64,000 bases of DNA from Pseudomonadota bacterium (GCA_021781515.1 JAJXWR010000002.1:1-64000); one strand, 5' to 3'. Positions 18,312 to 28,859 are shown, counted from the stretch's first letter. Notes: generated by a model not told the origin, from the letters alone. Program-made: numbers and translations.

Positions 18312-20276
18312 TTATGGAGCACCACCGATATTAATGACTGCCTGCAACACCGTCGATTCCGTCTGAATGGTCTTGGCATTGGCCTGATAATTACTTTGAG
18401 CAGTAATCAGATTGACCAGTTCATTAGACAGATTGATGTTGGATTCTTCCAGAGACCCTGAGTTTAACAGGCCCATGGAAGAACTGCCGGGAACCCCATA
18501 CGTTGGTTGTCCCGAAGGGAATGTCTGTTCCCAAGACGACTGGCCGATGGCTTTCAGTCCTTGTTGATCCGGAAAATTGGCTAATACAATAATCCCTAAG
18601 GTCTTTGATTGACCGTTGGTATAATTGGCCTGTAGCTGGCCAGTATTATTGATATTCAATCCACTCAACTGCCCGGTGGTGTAGCCGTTCTGCGTCAGTG
18701 CATTGACCGAAAACGGGCTGCCGTATTGGGTGGTGCCGGTCAGATCCACCTGAAAATTTGAACTGGTGGGTGGATTGGCAATCGGTAAACTGCCACCGTT
18801 GGCCACGGTCTGTCCACCAATGGCACCGTTGGGTTGCCCATTGGCGTTCAATGGTGTCCAGTTGGAAATCAACACTGAGCCAGTCGCCGTGGTATTCAGA
18901 GACCCATCGTTATTAAACACCAGATTATGCGAATACATTGTCGGCTGAGTATTCTGCGGAACAGGCAATGCCAGATTGGGGTCACCAATATTCTTGCCAT
19001 CAATCTGTACATACATCGTCCAGGTATTGGGGGACGCATCCTTCACAAAATAAGTGTTCATCTGGTGCGCATTGCCCATACTATCGAACATGGTGGTACC
19101 GGTGACCGAGTTATACGTCGTTGGATTGGTGGGATCAAAGGTATTGGATATATAGGGCGCTCCTACAGGAGACGCTGCAAAAATCCCGCCGCCGCCCCCG
19201 GTCAAGGTAAAACCCTGTTGCAGGTTGAGGCTGACGACCCCGCCAACGGTCGTTGATCCCGACGCCGCACCGCTTAAAGTGACCGGATTACCTGCGGTTT
19301 GTGTGGCGCTCAGTTGACCCTGAACCGTCAGTGTGTCGGCGGCATTGCCGCTGGCATTGATCCCAAAACTTAAATCCTGTCCGGTGGTCGACGTCACCGT
19401 GACCGTACTGCCACTGACAGAGGCCGTAATCCCATTCAGCGTCGTATTGCTTAAGGCATTGATGTTCGATGCAAACTGCGCTGGCGTTGTCCCCACCACC
19501 GTCACGCCGTTCAGCGTAACCGTAGAACCGGCATTATTAAACCCAGTGACCGTCGCTATCGTTTTCGCCGTTGCCGCCACACCTTGTTGCAACTGTAGCT
19601 GCTGAGCAATAGCCAGGGCTGAGGAATTTGCGGGGAAATTCAGCACCGAGGTATTACCGGTCGATGTATTATTGATCGTGACACTTTCCGCCGGATACCC
19701 ATTGGTCGTGCCCCCCACGGCATTGGCAATCTTGCTCCCCATGCTTTGGTAAGTATTCCCCTGCACCACCAGCACTGAAGCGGCCGAATTCAGATTAAAG
19801 TTACCCTTGACGTCGGTCGTCCGTGCAGGGGCCTGATTGGCCGTAGAAACCTGCAAGGAGGTCAGTGCATTACCAATCACATTGCCATTGGCATCCACCG
19901 CATAGCCTTGCAACTGCGCATTTGACGAATTGACGATATAGCCGTTTTTATCCAGCCCAAACTGACCGGCCCGGGTATAGCTGATAGCCCCCTCGTTATT
20001 CATGGTAAAAAACCCGGCACCACTGATAGCCACATCCAGACTGTTTCCCGTATTCTGCAAATTACCTTGGGTAAACATCTGCCGGACATTTTCCAGGTTG
20101 ACCCCGGAACCGATAGCATTCGATCCCGTCCCCAATACCGAGGCCGCATAGACATCACCGAATTCTGCCCGCGATGCCTTGTAACCTATGGTATTGGAAT
20201 TGGCAATATTATTACTGATCACATCCAGACTGGAACTCGCGGCACTCAATCCGCTTAATGCTGTATTGAACGACAT
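18312..20276 (-). CDS. flgE: Flagellar hook protein FlgE, enlarged
   Basis: The N-terminus MSFNTALSGLSAASSSLDVISNNIANSNTIGYKASRAEFGDVY and the C-terminus GLLNSGSLEESNINLSNELVNLITAQSNYQANAKTIQTESTVLQAVIN are diagnostic of the hook subunit. The length of 654 residues exceeds the usual 400-460. The additional sequence is a Ser/Thr/Gly-rich insertion between about residues 150 and 370, in the exposed outer domains. Enlarged FlgK in the same operon shows a parallel expansion. Confidence 0.96.
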   Translation of the reverse strand: MSFNTALSGLSAASSSLDVISNNIANSNTIGYKASRAEFGDVYAASVLGTGSNAIGSGVNLENVRQMFTQGNLQNTGNSLDVAISGAGFFTMNNEGAISYTRAGQFGLDKNGYIVNSSNAQLQGYAVDANGNVIGNALTSLQVSTANQAPARTTDVKGNFNLNSAASVLVVQGNTYQSMGSKIANAVGGTTNGYPAESVTINNTSTGNTSVLNFPANSSALAIAQQLQLQQGVAATAKTIATVTGFNNAGSTVTLNGVTVVGTTPAQFASNINALSNTTLNGITASVSGSTVTVTSTTGQDLSFGINASGNAADTLTVQGQLSATQTAGNPVTLSGAASGSTTVGGVVSLNLQQGFTLTGGGGGIFAASPVGAPYISNTFDPTNPTTYNSVTGTTMFDSMGNAHQMNTYFVKDASPNTWTMYVQIDGKNIGDPNLALPVPQNTQPTMYSHNLVFNNDGSLNTTATGSVLISNWTPLNANGQPNGAIGGQTVANGGSLPIANPPTSSNFQVDLTGTTQYGSPFSVNALTQNGYTTGQLSGLNINNTGQLQANYTNGQSKTLGIIVLANFPDQQGLKAIGQSSWEQTFPSGQPTYGVPGSSSMGLLNSGSLEESNINLSNELVNLITAQSNYQANAKTIQTESTVLQAVINIGGAP

Positions 20277-20300
20277 GACCGCACCCTCTTGAACTAAAGT

Positions 20301-21044
20301 TTACTGAGCAATCTGAGTAACTGAACTTAATGCCACTGACCCGAGACCTTGCAGATTCAGTTGCACGGCACCGCCACTGCCACTAAAACTGACACTATTG
20401 ACATTGGCAGGCAACGAAGTCGGCACCTGCGTCGTCTGTCCACCAATCGGTGCGGTCACCGCCACACTATAGGTACCCGCCGGTTGCTGGACGCCCTGGT
20501 TGTTGCTGCCATCCCAGGTAAAGGTGCCATTGCCGGAAGCCTGTGACCCCAACTGCATATTTTTGATGACATTGCCCGACGCATCAGAAATCGCTACATT
20601 CACACTGTTGGTGGCCTGCGACAAGCTAAACTGGCCTACAATGGGACCTGTGCCCGAATACACCGCCGAAGCACTGGGTACATACACCTGTTTTCCAATC
20701 AGGCTAGAGGCCTGTAACGCCTGATTGGAGGTCATATTCTGACTCAGCGACGTCATGGTGGTATTAAGATTCTGAATCCCCTGCACCTGGGAAAATTGCG
20801 CCAACTGCGCCACAAAGGCCGAATTGTCCATGGGATTCAGTGGATCCTGGCTTTTCAGTTGCGCCATCATCATCGTCAGAAAATCATTTTCTCCCAAGGT
20901 CTGGGTCGCTGACGAGACTGCTTGCGCCGCACTGGATGCCGAAGCACTGGAAGTAGCGGCACTACTGGCCGTCTGATTGCCAATTGCATATTGACTCAGC
21001 ACGGAAGAAGAACTGTTCTGGGTACTGGATATAGTGCTCATCAA
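20301..21044 (-). CDS. flgD: Flagellar hook cap (scaffold) protein FlgD
   Basis: The FlgD signature LGENDFLTMMMAQLKSQDPLNPMDNSAFVAQLAQFSQVQGIQNLN is present near residue 50. A FlgD Ig-like and Tudor-like C-terminal region follows (VKNMQLGSQASGNGTFTWDGSNNQGVQQPAGTYSV-like segment). The protein caps the growing hook and is not kept in the final flagellum. The length of 247 residues is normal. It lies seven bases after flgC. Confidence 0.96.
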   Translation of the reverse strand: MMSTISSTQNSSSSVLSQYAIGNQTASSAATSSASASSAAQAVSSATQTLGENDFLTMMMAQLKSQDPLNPMDNSAFVAQLAQFSQVQGIQNLNTTMTSLSQNMTSNQALQASSLIGKQVYVPSASAVYSGTGPIVGQFSLSQATNSVNVAISDASGNVIKNMQLGSQASGNGTFTWDGSNNQGVQQPAGTYSVAVTAPIGGQTTQVPTSLPANVNSVSFSGSGGAVQLNLQGLGSVALSSVTQIAQ

Positions 21045-21051
21045 TGGCTCC

Positions 21052-21495
21052 TTATTGTCCCAGCGTCAAAGTTTTTTGCATCAACGTTTTGGCGGTGTTC
21101 ATCACATCAACATTCGTCTGAAACGACCGGGACGCCGAAATCATGTTGGCCATTTCTTCAACCACATTGACATTGGGATAAGACACATAACCATTTTTAT
21201 CAGCATACGGATTACTGGGTTCATATTTCATTTGCAGCGGTGCCTTGCTTTCGATAATTCCAGCCACCTGCACACTCGCCGCCTCCGGTCCCAGATTTTC
21301 CAGTGAACCCGACCCATTCCCCGTCATCACCGCCTGTTGCACCGCCCGAAATACCGGTTCACGTGCTCTATAGGTTTGTCCCACTGAAGACGTCACCGAA
21401 TCCGCATTGGCAATATTGCTCGACACCGTATTAAGACGCACCGTCTGTGCACTCATGCCACTGCCGGCAATACTGAAAATATCTGCCATAGACAT
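21052..21495 (-). CDS. flgC: Flagellar proximal rod protein FlgC
   Basis: At 147 residues it begins MSMADIFSIAGSGMSAQTVRLNTVSSNIANADSVTSS and ends VNVVEEMANMISASRSFQTNVDVMNTAKTLMQKTLTLGQ, the expected FlgC ends. It contributes to the proximal rod and is exported without a Sec signal. Confidence 0.97.
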   Translation of the reverse strand: MSMADIFSIAGSGMSAQTVRLNTVSSNIANADSVTSSVGQTYRAREPVFRAVQQAVMTGNGSGSLENLGPEAASVQVAGIIESKAPLQMKYEPSNPYADKNGYVSYPNVNVVEEMANMISASRSFQTNVDVMNTAKTLMQKTLTLGQ

Positions 21496-21505
21496 AATCG
21501 TCTCC

Positions 21506-21907
21506 TTATGTACCCTTCACTGCAGTCATCAGGTTCTTGATGGAATTGGTAAGAAACGTCAACGTCGCCTGATAGTGCATGGTATTGTCTGAAAATGCTG
21601 CTTCTTCCATCTGCGCATCGACCGTATTACCGTCCAGCGAAGGTTGCGTCGGAATGCGATACTGAACCACCCCTTGCGCCGCCATTGGCGGCAGGCCCGA
21701 AAGATGCTGTGCATTGGTGGTCTGCAGATAGGGTTGATTTAACTGCTGCTCCTGCGCCTGCATCGCCGCTGCAAAGTTGAGATCCTTCGCCTTGTAGTGC
21801 GGCGTATCGCTATTGGCCAGATTAGACGCCAGAATCTGCATACGTTGTGAGGCAATCGAGAGTGCGCGGCTATCAAACCCAAGCACCGAATTAAAATCCA
21901 GAGGCAT
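21506..21907 (-). CDS. flgB: Flagellar proximal rod protein FlgB
   Basis: The family N-terminus is MPLDFNSVLGFDSRALSIASQRMQILASNLANSDTPHYKAKDLNF, so I place the start at ATG 21907, with GGAG eight bases upstream. This removes 34 residues of the longer ORF-track call, which would run through the promoter. The resulting 133 residues fit FlgB. It is the first gene of the flgBCDEFGHIJKL operon. No flgA, flgM or flgN gene is found upstream in this window. Confidence 0.95.
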   Translation of the reverse strand: MPLDFNSVLGFDSRALSIASQRMQILASNLANSDTPHYKAKDLNFAAAMQAQEQQLNQPYLQTTNAQHLSGLPPMAAQGVVQYRIPTQPSLDGNTVDAQMEEAAFSDNTMHYQATLTFLTNSIKNLMTAVKGT

Positions 21908-21943
21908 GTCTGCGGCTCCATAACATCGTGATGTGTTATTGAA

Positions 21944-21959
21944 AGCAATATTCATACCA
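21944..21959 (-). promoter_or_regulatory. Sigma-54 promoter of the flgB operon
   Basis: The minus strand reads TGGTATG-AATA-TTGCT, with exact GG-N10-GC spacing and an intact TTGC -12 box, about 37 bases before the flgB ATG. Sigma-54 control of flgB operons is established in Pseudomonas and Vibrio, where it acts with FleQ/FleR or FlrC-type activators. Confidence 0.75.
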
Positions 21960-22127
21960 TGAAAAAAAACAATATAATCCGCTTGAATTACTGACGGTTT
22001 CGGTACCATACCTCAGGGAACCGGCAATTGATCACCGGCAGTGGAAACCGTGGACTCTCTCCGGAACCCGCCGCCTTTTATCTACCGGAAAATACCTGCC
22101 AAAGCGCTTGAAGCGTTATTTTTCAGG

Positions 22128-22420
22128 AAAAATGACTGACAGAATTATGTCACTGCAAGTGCTGATTGCCAAGCAACTACCCAATCAACCCCACCCTCCT
22201 GATTTACCCCCCGCTCACCCAGCAGTTGTACTACTCGGGGCCAACTGCCACAACCGCTGCAACGCCTGGAAAATTTCCGCCCATAGAGCGGCAAAATCAA
22301 GCCGCAGAAATCCGCACCCATTTTTACCGAAACCGGGTCCTGCACTCAATCCCGGCCAGGGGATTTCTTGTTGCAAAAAAGCACAGAATGCATCCGTAAA
22401 CGCCAGTCAAGCGAATAACT
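22128..22420 (-). pseudogene. Duplicated, internally deleted 3' end of the patB-like gene
   Basis: The DNA is closely similar to 23844-24299, which includes the last part of the patB-like gene and about 90 bases of its downstream flank, in the same orientation. Two internal deletions of roughly 100 and 65 bases remove coding sequence. It cannot encode a functional protein. The two copies form imperfect direct repeats around the 22.4-23.8 kb segment. The ORF-track entries across it are shadows. Confidence 0.85.
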
Positions 22421-22540
22421 TCGTGGCGGTGCTTAACTCTGGGGGAATTTTATCAGTTTGTGCAAAACTGGGTGCCACTGTCACCGCCTGTTCTTGCATT
22501 GCCTTTAAAAAACCAGTCTATATACTGGTCGCTAAAAGGC

Positions 22541-22663
22541 ATGGAGTCTGCTATTAATATCGAAGTTGGATCATATGAAGCGAAGACAAAGTTGCCCGAA
22601 CTACTCTGGGGTGTTCAGGAAGGCAATCGGAACGAAGCACGAGAAAATGACGATGGCAGTTGA
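22541..22663 (+). pseudogene. Phd/YefM-type antitoxin N-terminal fragment
   Basis: The 40-residue product contains INIEVGSYEAKTKLPELLWG, which matches the N-terminal DNA-binding part of Phd/YefM antitoxins (typically V.eAK..L..LL..V..G). After EGNR the sequence diverges and stops, where a complete antitoxin would continue with the toxin-binding half. No toxin gene follows. I read it as the remains of a toxin-antitoxin module. Confidence 0.55.
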
Positions 22664-22726
22664 TTCAATAGATCTACATGATGCATTGTGTGATCGCAAG
22701 CCCCTCGCTTTAGCCATGGGGGAGTG

Positions 22727-23179
22727 TCAGTAACGCTTAGGTTCTTCGATCGTTGTTCTTTTTCGAGGGCGACCCCCAAGTTTGCCGTTTTCTTTGGCAG
22801 CTGCGGTTTTTGTTGGTGTCGCTGCCTGTCCTCCCTTAATACCCAATTGCTGTGCCATCCATTGGCGAGAGCCCAAGGCACCTTCCAGAAGTGCTGGCAG
22901 ATAGAGGTCAACATCAAGGGTAGGGAAATGAATTCCCAACCCCGATGGAGTAATTTCTATGTCATTCAACTGATCTGGTTTGGCAGTTTCCAGCCCCTGT
23001 GCCCAATGTGGTGAGAAAGCCAGTTCAACGCCGGTAGAAAGGGAGATAACGATACGGCCGATACGGCGGTCATATTTGGCGGCCGTTGCATATGTCGTGT
23101 TTTTCTGTCGATCTGCCGCTCTTCGGTTGGCAATTTCAAATTCTTCTTTTAAGACGATGGAGTCATTTGTAGTTGCCAT
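22727..23179 (-). CDS. DUF2442-domain protein with basic C-terminal tail
   Basis: Residues 35-110 (YDRRIGRIVISLSTGVELAFSPHWAQGL, LNDIEITPSGLGIHFPTLDVDLYLPALLEGALG) match the DUF2442 pattern of a small protein often adjacent to DUF4160. The C-terminus is a charged tail ending GGRPRKRTTIEEPKRY, reminiscent of AT-hook-like or arginine-rich DNA-binding tails. The start overlaps the upstream DUF4160 gene by 17 bases. The pair behaves like a mobile two-gene cassette. A toxin-antitoxin role has been suggested by context for such pairs, but I know of no proof. Confidence 0.8.
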   Translation of the reverse strand: MATTNDSIVLKEEFEIANRRAADRQKNTTYATAAKYDRRIGRIVISLSTGVELAFSPHWAQGLETAKPDQLNDIEITPSGLGIHFPTLDVDLYLPALLEGALGSRQWMAQQLGIKGGQAATPTKTAAAKENGKLGGRPRKRTTIEEPKRY

Positions 23180-23414
23180 GTGTTGTACTCCAGCTTTGAC
23201 ATAGCTTCTTGAGCACGTCCGTCAGGTTGGCCTTGATGCGGCTTACTTCTCGTATAGAAAATCTGTAGTTTTCTCTCAATTCCGGTGGCCCTTCCGGGCA
23301 ATGCAGGTCGAATACCGCTTCACAGTCACTCCCAATGACGTGGACATGAGCCGGACGGTGATCATTGGTGTAAATCACCACCCTCAGACCTTCGATTTTG
23401 ATGATTGTTGACAT
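23163..23414 (-). CDS. DUF4160-domain protein
   Basis: The 83-residue product has the DUF4160 signature: IEGLRVVIYTNDHRPAHVHVIGSDCEAVFDLHCPEGPPELRENYRFS. The conserved DH.PAHVHV motif is intact. It is the first gene of the two-gene unit with the DUF2442 protein. The family is small, widespread and of unknown biochemistry; the His-rich motif suggests a metal or nucleotide site, but that is speculation. Confidence 0.85.
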   Translation of the reverse strand: MSTIIKIEGLRVVIYTNDHRPAHVHVIGSDCEAVFDLHCPEGPPELRENYRFSIREVSRIKANLTDVLKKLCQSWSTTHGNYK

Positions 23415-23843
23415 CGTAGCATAAACCTAAGCGGTTGGGTTTGTAGGTGGCAAATTTTTGTAAGCGGCCACTTGCTACACCATTCATCGATGCAGGAGCA
23501 GCGAAAAAATGGCAAACACCAGGAGAACGATGGCCAAGTTATCCAGCCAAATAATTTTTGAGAAGGCCCGTGCGATCTTACTCCTCATTTTTTGCACTCG
23601 CCAGCGGCAACACACTTGACCCAGATTGCCTGCCTCGCTATACGATCTGCCTCCTGTGCCTTTCAATTCCAGGTATTTTTGGAACTTTATAAGCGATGAA
23701 GATATGACCCATGTTGTCTTCTCTGTAAATGGTACGGCTATTGAGACGCAGGAGCGCCCGAACAAGGCTAGCCCTATGACCGGTGGAGCTGAACAATTAC
23801 CAACCACGAGGGCGTATTAGATTCGTGTATTGCTGGATTGATT
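23415..23843. other. Non-coding or unrecognised stretch between DUF4160 and patB
   Basis: Two short ORFs occur here (23484-23807 minus and 23626-23820 plus). Neither has a ribosome-binding site or family motif that I recognise. The plus-strand product contains LYDLPPVPFNSRYFWNF and could be a gene fragment. I see no other signal. Confidence 0.4.
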
Positions 23844-23933
23844 GAAAAAACAACCAACAGAACTCTGTCACTGCAAATTCTGATTACCAAGCAACTACCC
23901 AATCAGCCCCACCCCCCCTAATTTACCCCCCGA

Positions 23934-25100
23934 TCACTCCGCAGTTGTACTACTCGGGGCCAACTGCCGCAACCGCTGCAAGGCCTGGAAAATTTCCGCC
24001 CGCGGGGCGGCAAAATTTAGCCGCATAAATCCGCAACCATTTTTACCGAAACTAGATCCTGCACTCAATCCCAGTCCAGCCTGCACCAATCGGCGCTCCA
24101 GGAGAGATTCCGGCAAACACAGTGCTGAAAAATCCAGCCAGAACAGATAAGTCGCCTGCGGCGGATGTAATTTCAGCCAGGGGAGTTCTTGTTGCAAAAA
24201 AACACAGGAGGCATCCCGGGTTTGCGTCAGGTAGATCAACAACTGATCCAGCCATTCCTTACCGGAGGTATAAGCCACCGTAAACGCCAGTAAGGCGAAA
24301 GGATTGCTGACACTGACCGGACAGCAACGCCAATACGCCTGCCAGCGTCGCTTTAACTCCGCCTCACTCATGATCACTGCCGATAATCCCATGCCTGGAA
24401 TATTAAAGGTTTTGCTCGGAGCCACGCCGGTAATTACCCGGTCACTGTCAAACGCTGCCAAAGAAAAATGCCGATGTTCAGCCAATAGTAAATCCGCATG
24501 AATTTCATCGGAAAAAACATAGACACCGTGGCGTTGGCAAAGCGTCAGCAACCGCAACAGTTCCTCTTGCGTCCAGACTCTACCCACCGGATTGTGTGGA
24601 GAACACAGTAAAAAAAGACGACAACGCTGCACGCACTCCTCAAAATGCGCCCAGTCAATCGCATAACCCGCCGAGGTGCGTTGCAAAGGATTTTCCACCA
24701 CCCGACGGTTCTGATCGGTGATCGCCGAAAAAAAAGGCGGATATACCGGTGTCTGCACCAGTACTCCCTCCCCTTCCTGAGTCAGTGTCGCCACCGCTGC
24801 GTACAGACAGGGTACCATTCCTGGGGCCAACAAAATATTTTCCACCTTGAGCCTGCAGGCATGCCTCTGCTCCCACCACGTAGCTACTGCCTGTTGCGCC
24901 TGGCCATCCGCCTGAGTATACCCATAGACTGGATGCTGCGCCCGTTGTTGCAGTGCCAGCACCACCGGTTCCGGACAGGCAAAATCCATATCCGCCACCC
25001 ACAGCGGTTGCACATCCGCACGGCCAAACAGACGTAATCTGGCCTCGTATTTCAGTGCCAAAGTACCGTTACGTGACAGCGGAAGATCAAAATCAACCAT
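23934..25100 (-). CDS. patB: PatB/MalY-type PLP-dependent C-S lyase (cystathionine beta-lyase-like)
   Basis: This fold-type I aminotransferase-like enzyme of 388 residues opens with MVDFDLPLSRNGTLALKYEARLRLFGRADVQPLWVADMDF, the PatB/MalY start. The PLP-lysine region is VITGVAPSKTFNIPGMGLSAVIMS, and earlier CSPHNPVGRVWTQEEL and FSDEIHADL are the substrate/PLP contact motifs. Such enzymes cleave C-S bonds of cystathionine or cysteine conjugates. I chose ATG 25100 because GGGGA lies five bases upstream. The 3' end has been duplicated next to flgB. The gene is monocistronic. Confidence 0.88.
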   Translation of the reverse strand: MVDFDLPLSRNGTLALKYEARLRLFGRADVQPLWVADMDFACPEPVVLALQQRAQHPVYGYTQADGQAQQAVATWWEQRHACRLKVENILLAPGMVPCLYAAVATLTQEGEGVLVQTPVYPPFFSAITDQNRRVVENPLQRTSAGYAIDWAHFEECVQRCRLFLLCSPHNPVGRVWTQEELLRLLTLCQRHGVYVFSDEIHADLLLAEHRHFSLAAFDSDRVITGVAPSKTFNIPGMGLSAVIMSEAELKRRWQAYWRCCPVSVSNPFALLAFTVAYTSGKEWLDQLLIYLTQTRDASCVFLQQELPWLKLHPPQATYLFWLDFSALCLPESLLERRLVQAGLGLSAGSSFGKNGCGFMRLNFAAPRAEIFQALQRLRQLAPSSTTAE

Positions 25101-25297
25101 AAGTCCCCGTACTATCAAGTTCGTTCCATATCATCGGATGGCTGACCATGTTTGCTTACTGGTATACAACAAAGCGTTTTTGGCGCACACCTTGCGGGCG
25201 CTGAACAACGCCTGCCCAAGCCCATAATAACACCTGTTTCCGACAGACGAAGATCTGTACGTTCCCGGCCAGTGCCTAAAGGTGAACCATTCCAATG

Positions 25298-26224
<927 letters not shown>

Positions 26225-26228
26225 TCAC

Positions 26229-28856
26229 TCAGAACGGCAATTGCAGACTGGCATCCGCATTAGTAATCAATTCCCGGAAACGTGATTTCACCGCTTGCAG
26301 ATCGGCATCCGTCTTGCCTTCAAAGCGTGCCACCAATACCGGCGTCGTATTTGATGCCCGAATCAGTCCCCATCCCTGCGGAAAATCGACTCTCAGTCCA
26401 TCCAGCGTACTGATCTGACCGTCCGGGAAATGTGCCATGGTTTTAATCGTCTCAATCAGCAAAAACTTGTTCTCTTCTGCCACCGGAATGTTCAGCTCCG
26501 GAGTGCTGACATTTTCCGGAAACTCTGCAAAAACCGCATCTGCATCAGCACCTTCCAGAGAGAGAATTTCCAGCAACCGGGCACCGGCATATAATCCGTC
26601 ATCAAAACCGTACCAACGGTCATTGAAAAATATATGCCCACTCATTTCCCCCGCCAATGCGGCACCGGTTTCCCTGAGTTTAGCCTTGATAAATGAATGC
26701 CCGGTACGCGCCATCAGCGGACGACCGCCATGCGCTGCAATCAGACTGCGCAAATCCCGGGTACATTTGACATCATAAATAATATCCGCACCGGGAGAAC
26801 TAATCAGGACGTGTTTGGCAAACAACATCAACAACCGATCGGCATAGATATTTTTACCCGCTGGCGTAATCACCCCCACCCGATCACCATCTCCGTCAAA
26901 CGCCAGACCCAGATCGGCCTGATGGGTCTCCACCGCCCGACGCAAATCCTCTAGATTTTCCGGTTTGGAAGGATCCGGATGGTGATTGGGAAAATTCCCG
27001 TCCACTTCACAAAAAAGCGGTATGATTTCACAGCCCAATGCCTGAAACAACTGTGGAGCGATGTCCCCCGTAATGCCATTGCCCGCATCCAGCACCACTT
27101 TCATGGGAGCGGCCAGGGCGACATCTGCAGTCATCGCATCCAGGTAGGCCTGCACTATATTTTTTTTCTGGAGTTTTCCTTGTCCCTGACGCAAACGTCC
27201 GCTGACGATTCGCTCATACAGATCGGTAATCGCCTGCCCTGAGAGCGTTTCCCCGGCCACCACCATTTTAAGGCCATTGTAATCGGGCGGGTTATGGCTG
27301 CCGGTTAACATGACCCCTGATTCCGTGCCCATGGTTTTGGTGGCAAAATACAGCACGGGGGTCGGCACTCGCCCCACATCCAGTACGTCGATTCCGGACT
27401 GACGCAACCCTTCAATCAATGCCTCAGACAACATCGGGCCGGATAATCGACCATCTCTGCCGGTAGCAATCAGCGTCTGGCCTCGGTCCAAGGCTTCACT
27501 TCCCAGCGCCTGACCAATCAGCCGCACGACAGTGATGTTCAATTGCCGATCAACAATACCACGGATATCGTAGGCCCGAAAAATGGAAGCATCAATCGCT
27601 ATCTCGGCTATATCGTTCATTTTACCGGTCGATCCGGCAGCGGACGCTCTGGTTGATGGCTCGGCGGGCGTAGGTGTTGGCTTGGCAGGCGTAAACATTG
27701 GTGATTCCCTGGTGGCTGTAGGTGGTTGTGTCTCTGGAGAAACCCGCACAGGTGCCGGGTGTTGCATCAGCAACTGACTGTCATGGTCACTGATCGCCAT
27801 ATTGTCCACCATATCCTGTACATCTACAACTCCCACACCGGATTTTCGTTCAGAACTGCGTAATCGGGCAGCGATCTGTGGCCGGGCAAAAAGCCCTTTG
27901 ATCTGCTCCAGCAACAGTTGCATGATTCGCAGCCGGGGCGGCTGATCCTTAATTTCACTGCCACTGAGCCAGGCATCGACATGCAGGCTGACCTTATGGA
28001 TATCTGCAATCAGATACGCCCGATAACGCTTGAACATCATCCCAATGACAAAAATAAAGACAATCATTTCTCCGACCAATACCAACAAAAATGTACGCAC
28101 AAAATCCTTATCCGGTGCAAGACCCGGTCCTGGAGAAAACTCCAGGGTCAGATTAGCACTATGCGTCGGCAAACGAATGGGCGTGCTCGACACCCAGTCT
28201 TTGGATCCCGTTTCAAGGGCCACCACCGGTTCTGCACCAGCCACCCTTTCTTTCAACACCACATAACCGTCATCAGCAGCAAAGGTAGAAAATTCACCAC
28301 TGAATTCAGGCATCAGAAAACTGGCAGCCAGCACCGCCAGAGTCTGCCCATTCTGTTTGACAGGCCGCACCAGATTCAGCAGCCGTTGTCCATTCACCCG
28401 ACTGATCTCCGGCGCAGCGGTGTTCCCGGCAAAAACCCGGTTAACCATATCCTGCGTGGAAAACGGCAAATCCTTCGTCTCAGGCAACACCGAATAGTTC
28501 GGTGGCAGCAGCGCAAAATGCTGCAGACGAGGATTGTCTGCCAGGGTCTGTTGACAGAGTAACTGGATTCCCGCCCAGTCTCCCGCCACCACCCGTTGCA
28601 AGAATTCCGGGCGGTTCAGGCTGTCCAGTTCATGTTGCGTATCGCGAATGGTGTTATTGGTGATCGTCAGGTAATGCCGGGCATATAACATCGATAACCG
28701 TTGTGTCTGCTGCCAGCCTTCCCGCACCACGACCAACTGATACAGCAACACATCGGCCAGTACCACGGCCAGCAGAAAGATCAACAAGGAAGACAGAATA
28801 TCCTTGGTTCCCGGATCCAGCGTCTCCGCTCCGGTCGTATTTTTTCGTCCAAACAT
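26229..28856 (-). CDS. algC: Phosphomannomutase/phosphoglucomutase with N-terminal membrane-anchored region
   Basis: The C-terminal 460 residues form an alpha-D-phosphohexomutase with the phosphoserine loop GVMLTGSHNPPDYNG and the metal loop AFDGDGDRVGV. The first 400 residues contain two membrane segments (LLIFLLAVVLADVLLYQLVVV and LLVLVGEMIVFIFVIGMMF) flanking a periplasmic region, then a proline-rich linker. The long form of about 870 residues resembles the annotated AlgC of Pseudomonas. The enzyme supplies mannose-1-phosphate or glucose-1-phosphate for lipopolysaccharide, exopolysaccharide and dTDP-sugar precursors, so it may feed the sugar-nucleotide genes at 46-63 kb. It lies three bases after dut. 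Confidence 0.93.
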   Translation of the reverse strand: MFGRKNTTGAETLDPGTKDILSSLLIFLLAVVLADVLLYQLVVVREGWQQTQRLSMLYARHYLTITNNTIRDTQHELDSLNRPEFLQRVVAGDWAGIQLLCQQTLADNPRLQHFALLPPNYSVLPETKDLPFSTQDMVNRVFAGNTAAPEISRVNGQRLLNLVRPVKQNGQTLAVLAASFLMPEFSGEFSTFAADDGYVVLKERVAGAEPVVALETGSKDWVSSTPIRLPTHSANLTLEFSPGPGLAPDKDFVRTFLLVLVGEMIVFIFVIGMMFKRYRAYLIADIHKVSLHVDAWLSGSEIKDQPPRLRIMQLLLEQIKGLFARPQIAARLRSSERKSGVGVVDVQDMVDNMAISDHDSQLLMQHPAPVRVSPETQPPTATRESPMFTPAKPTPTPAEPSTRASAAGSTGKMNDIAEIAIDASIFRAYDIRGIVDRQLNITVVRLIGQALGSEALDRGQTLIATGRDGRLSGPMLSEALIEGLRQSGIDVLDVGRVPTPVLYFATKTMGTESGVMLTGSHNPPDYNGLKMVVAGETLSGQAITDLYERIVSGRLRQGQGKLQKKNIVQAYLDAMTADVALAAPMKVVLDAGNGITGDIAPQLFQALGCEIIPLFCEVDGNFPNHHPDPSKPENLEDLRRAVETHQADLGLAFDGDGDRVGVITPAGKNIYADRLLMLFAKHVLISSPGADIIYDVKCTRDLRSLIAAHGGRPLMARTGHSFIKAKLRETGAALAGEMSGHIFFNDRWYGFDDGLYAGARLLEILSLEGADADAVFAEFPENVSTPELNIPVAEENKFLLIETIKTMAHFPDGQISTLDGLRVDFPQGWGLIRASNTTPVLVARFEGKTDADLQAVKSRFRELITNADASLQLPF

Positions 28857-28859
28857 GCC

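Noticed and set aside
22108-22557. 149-residue ORF on the plus strand
   Set aside because: It is antisense to the decayed patB duplicate and has no protein-like features.
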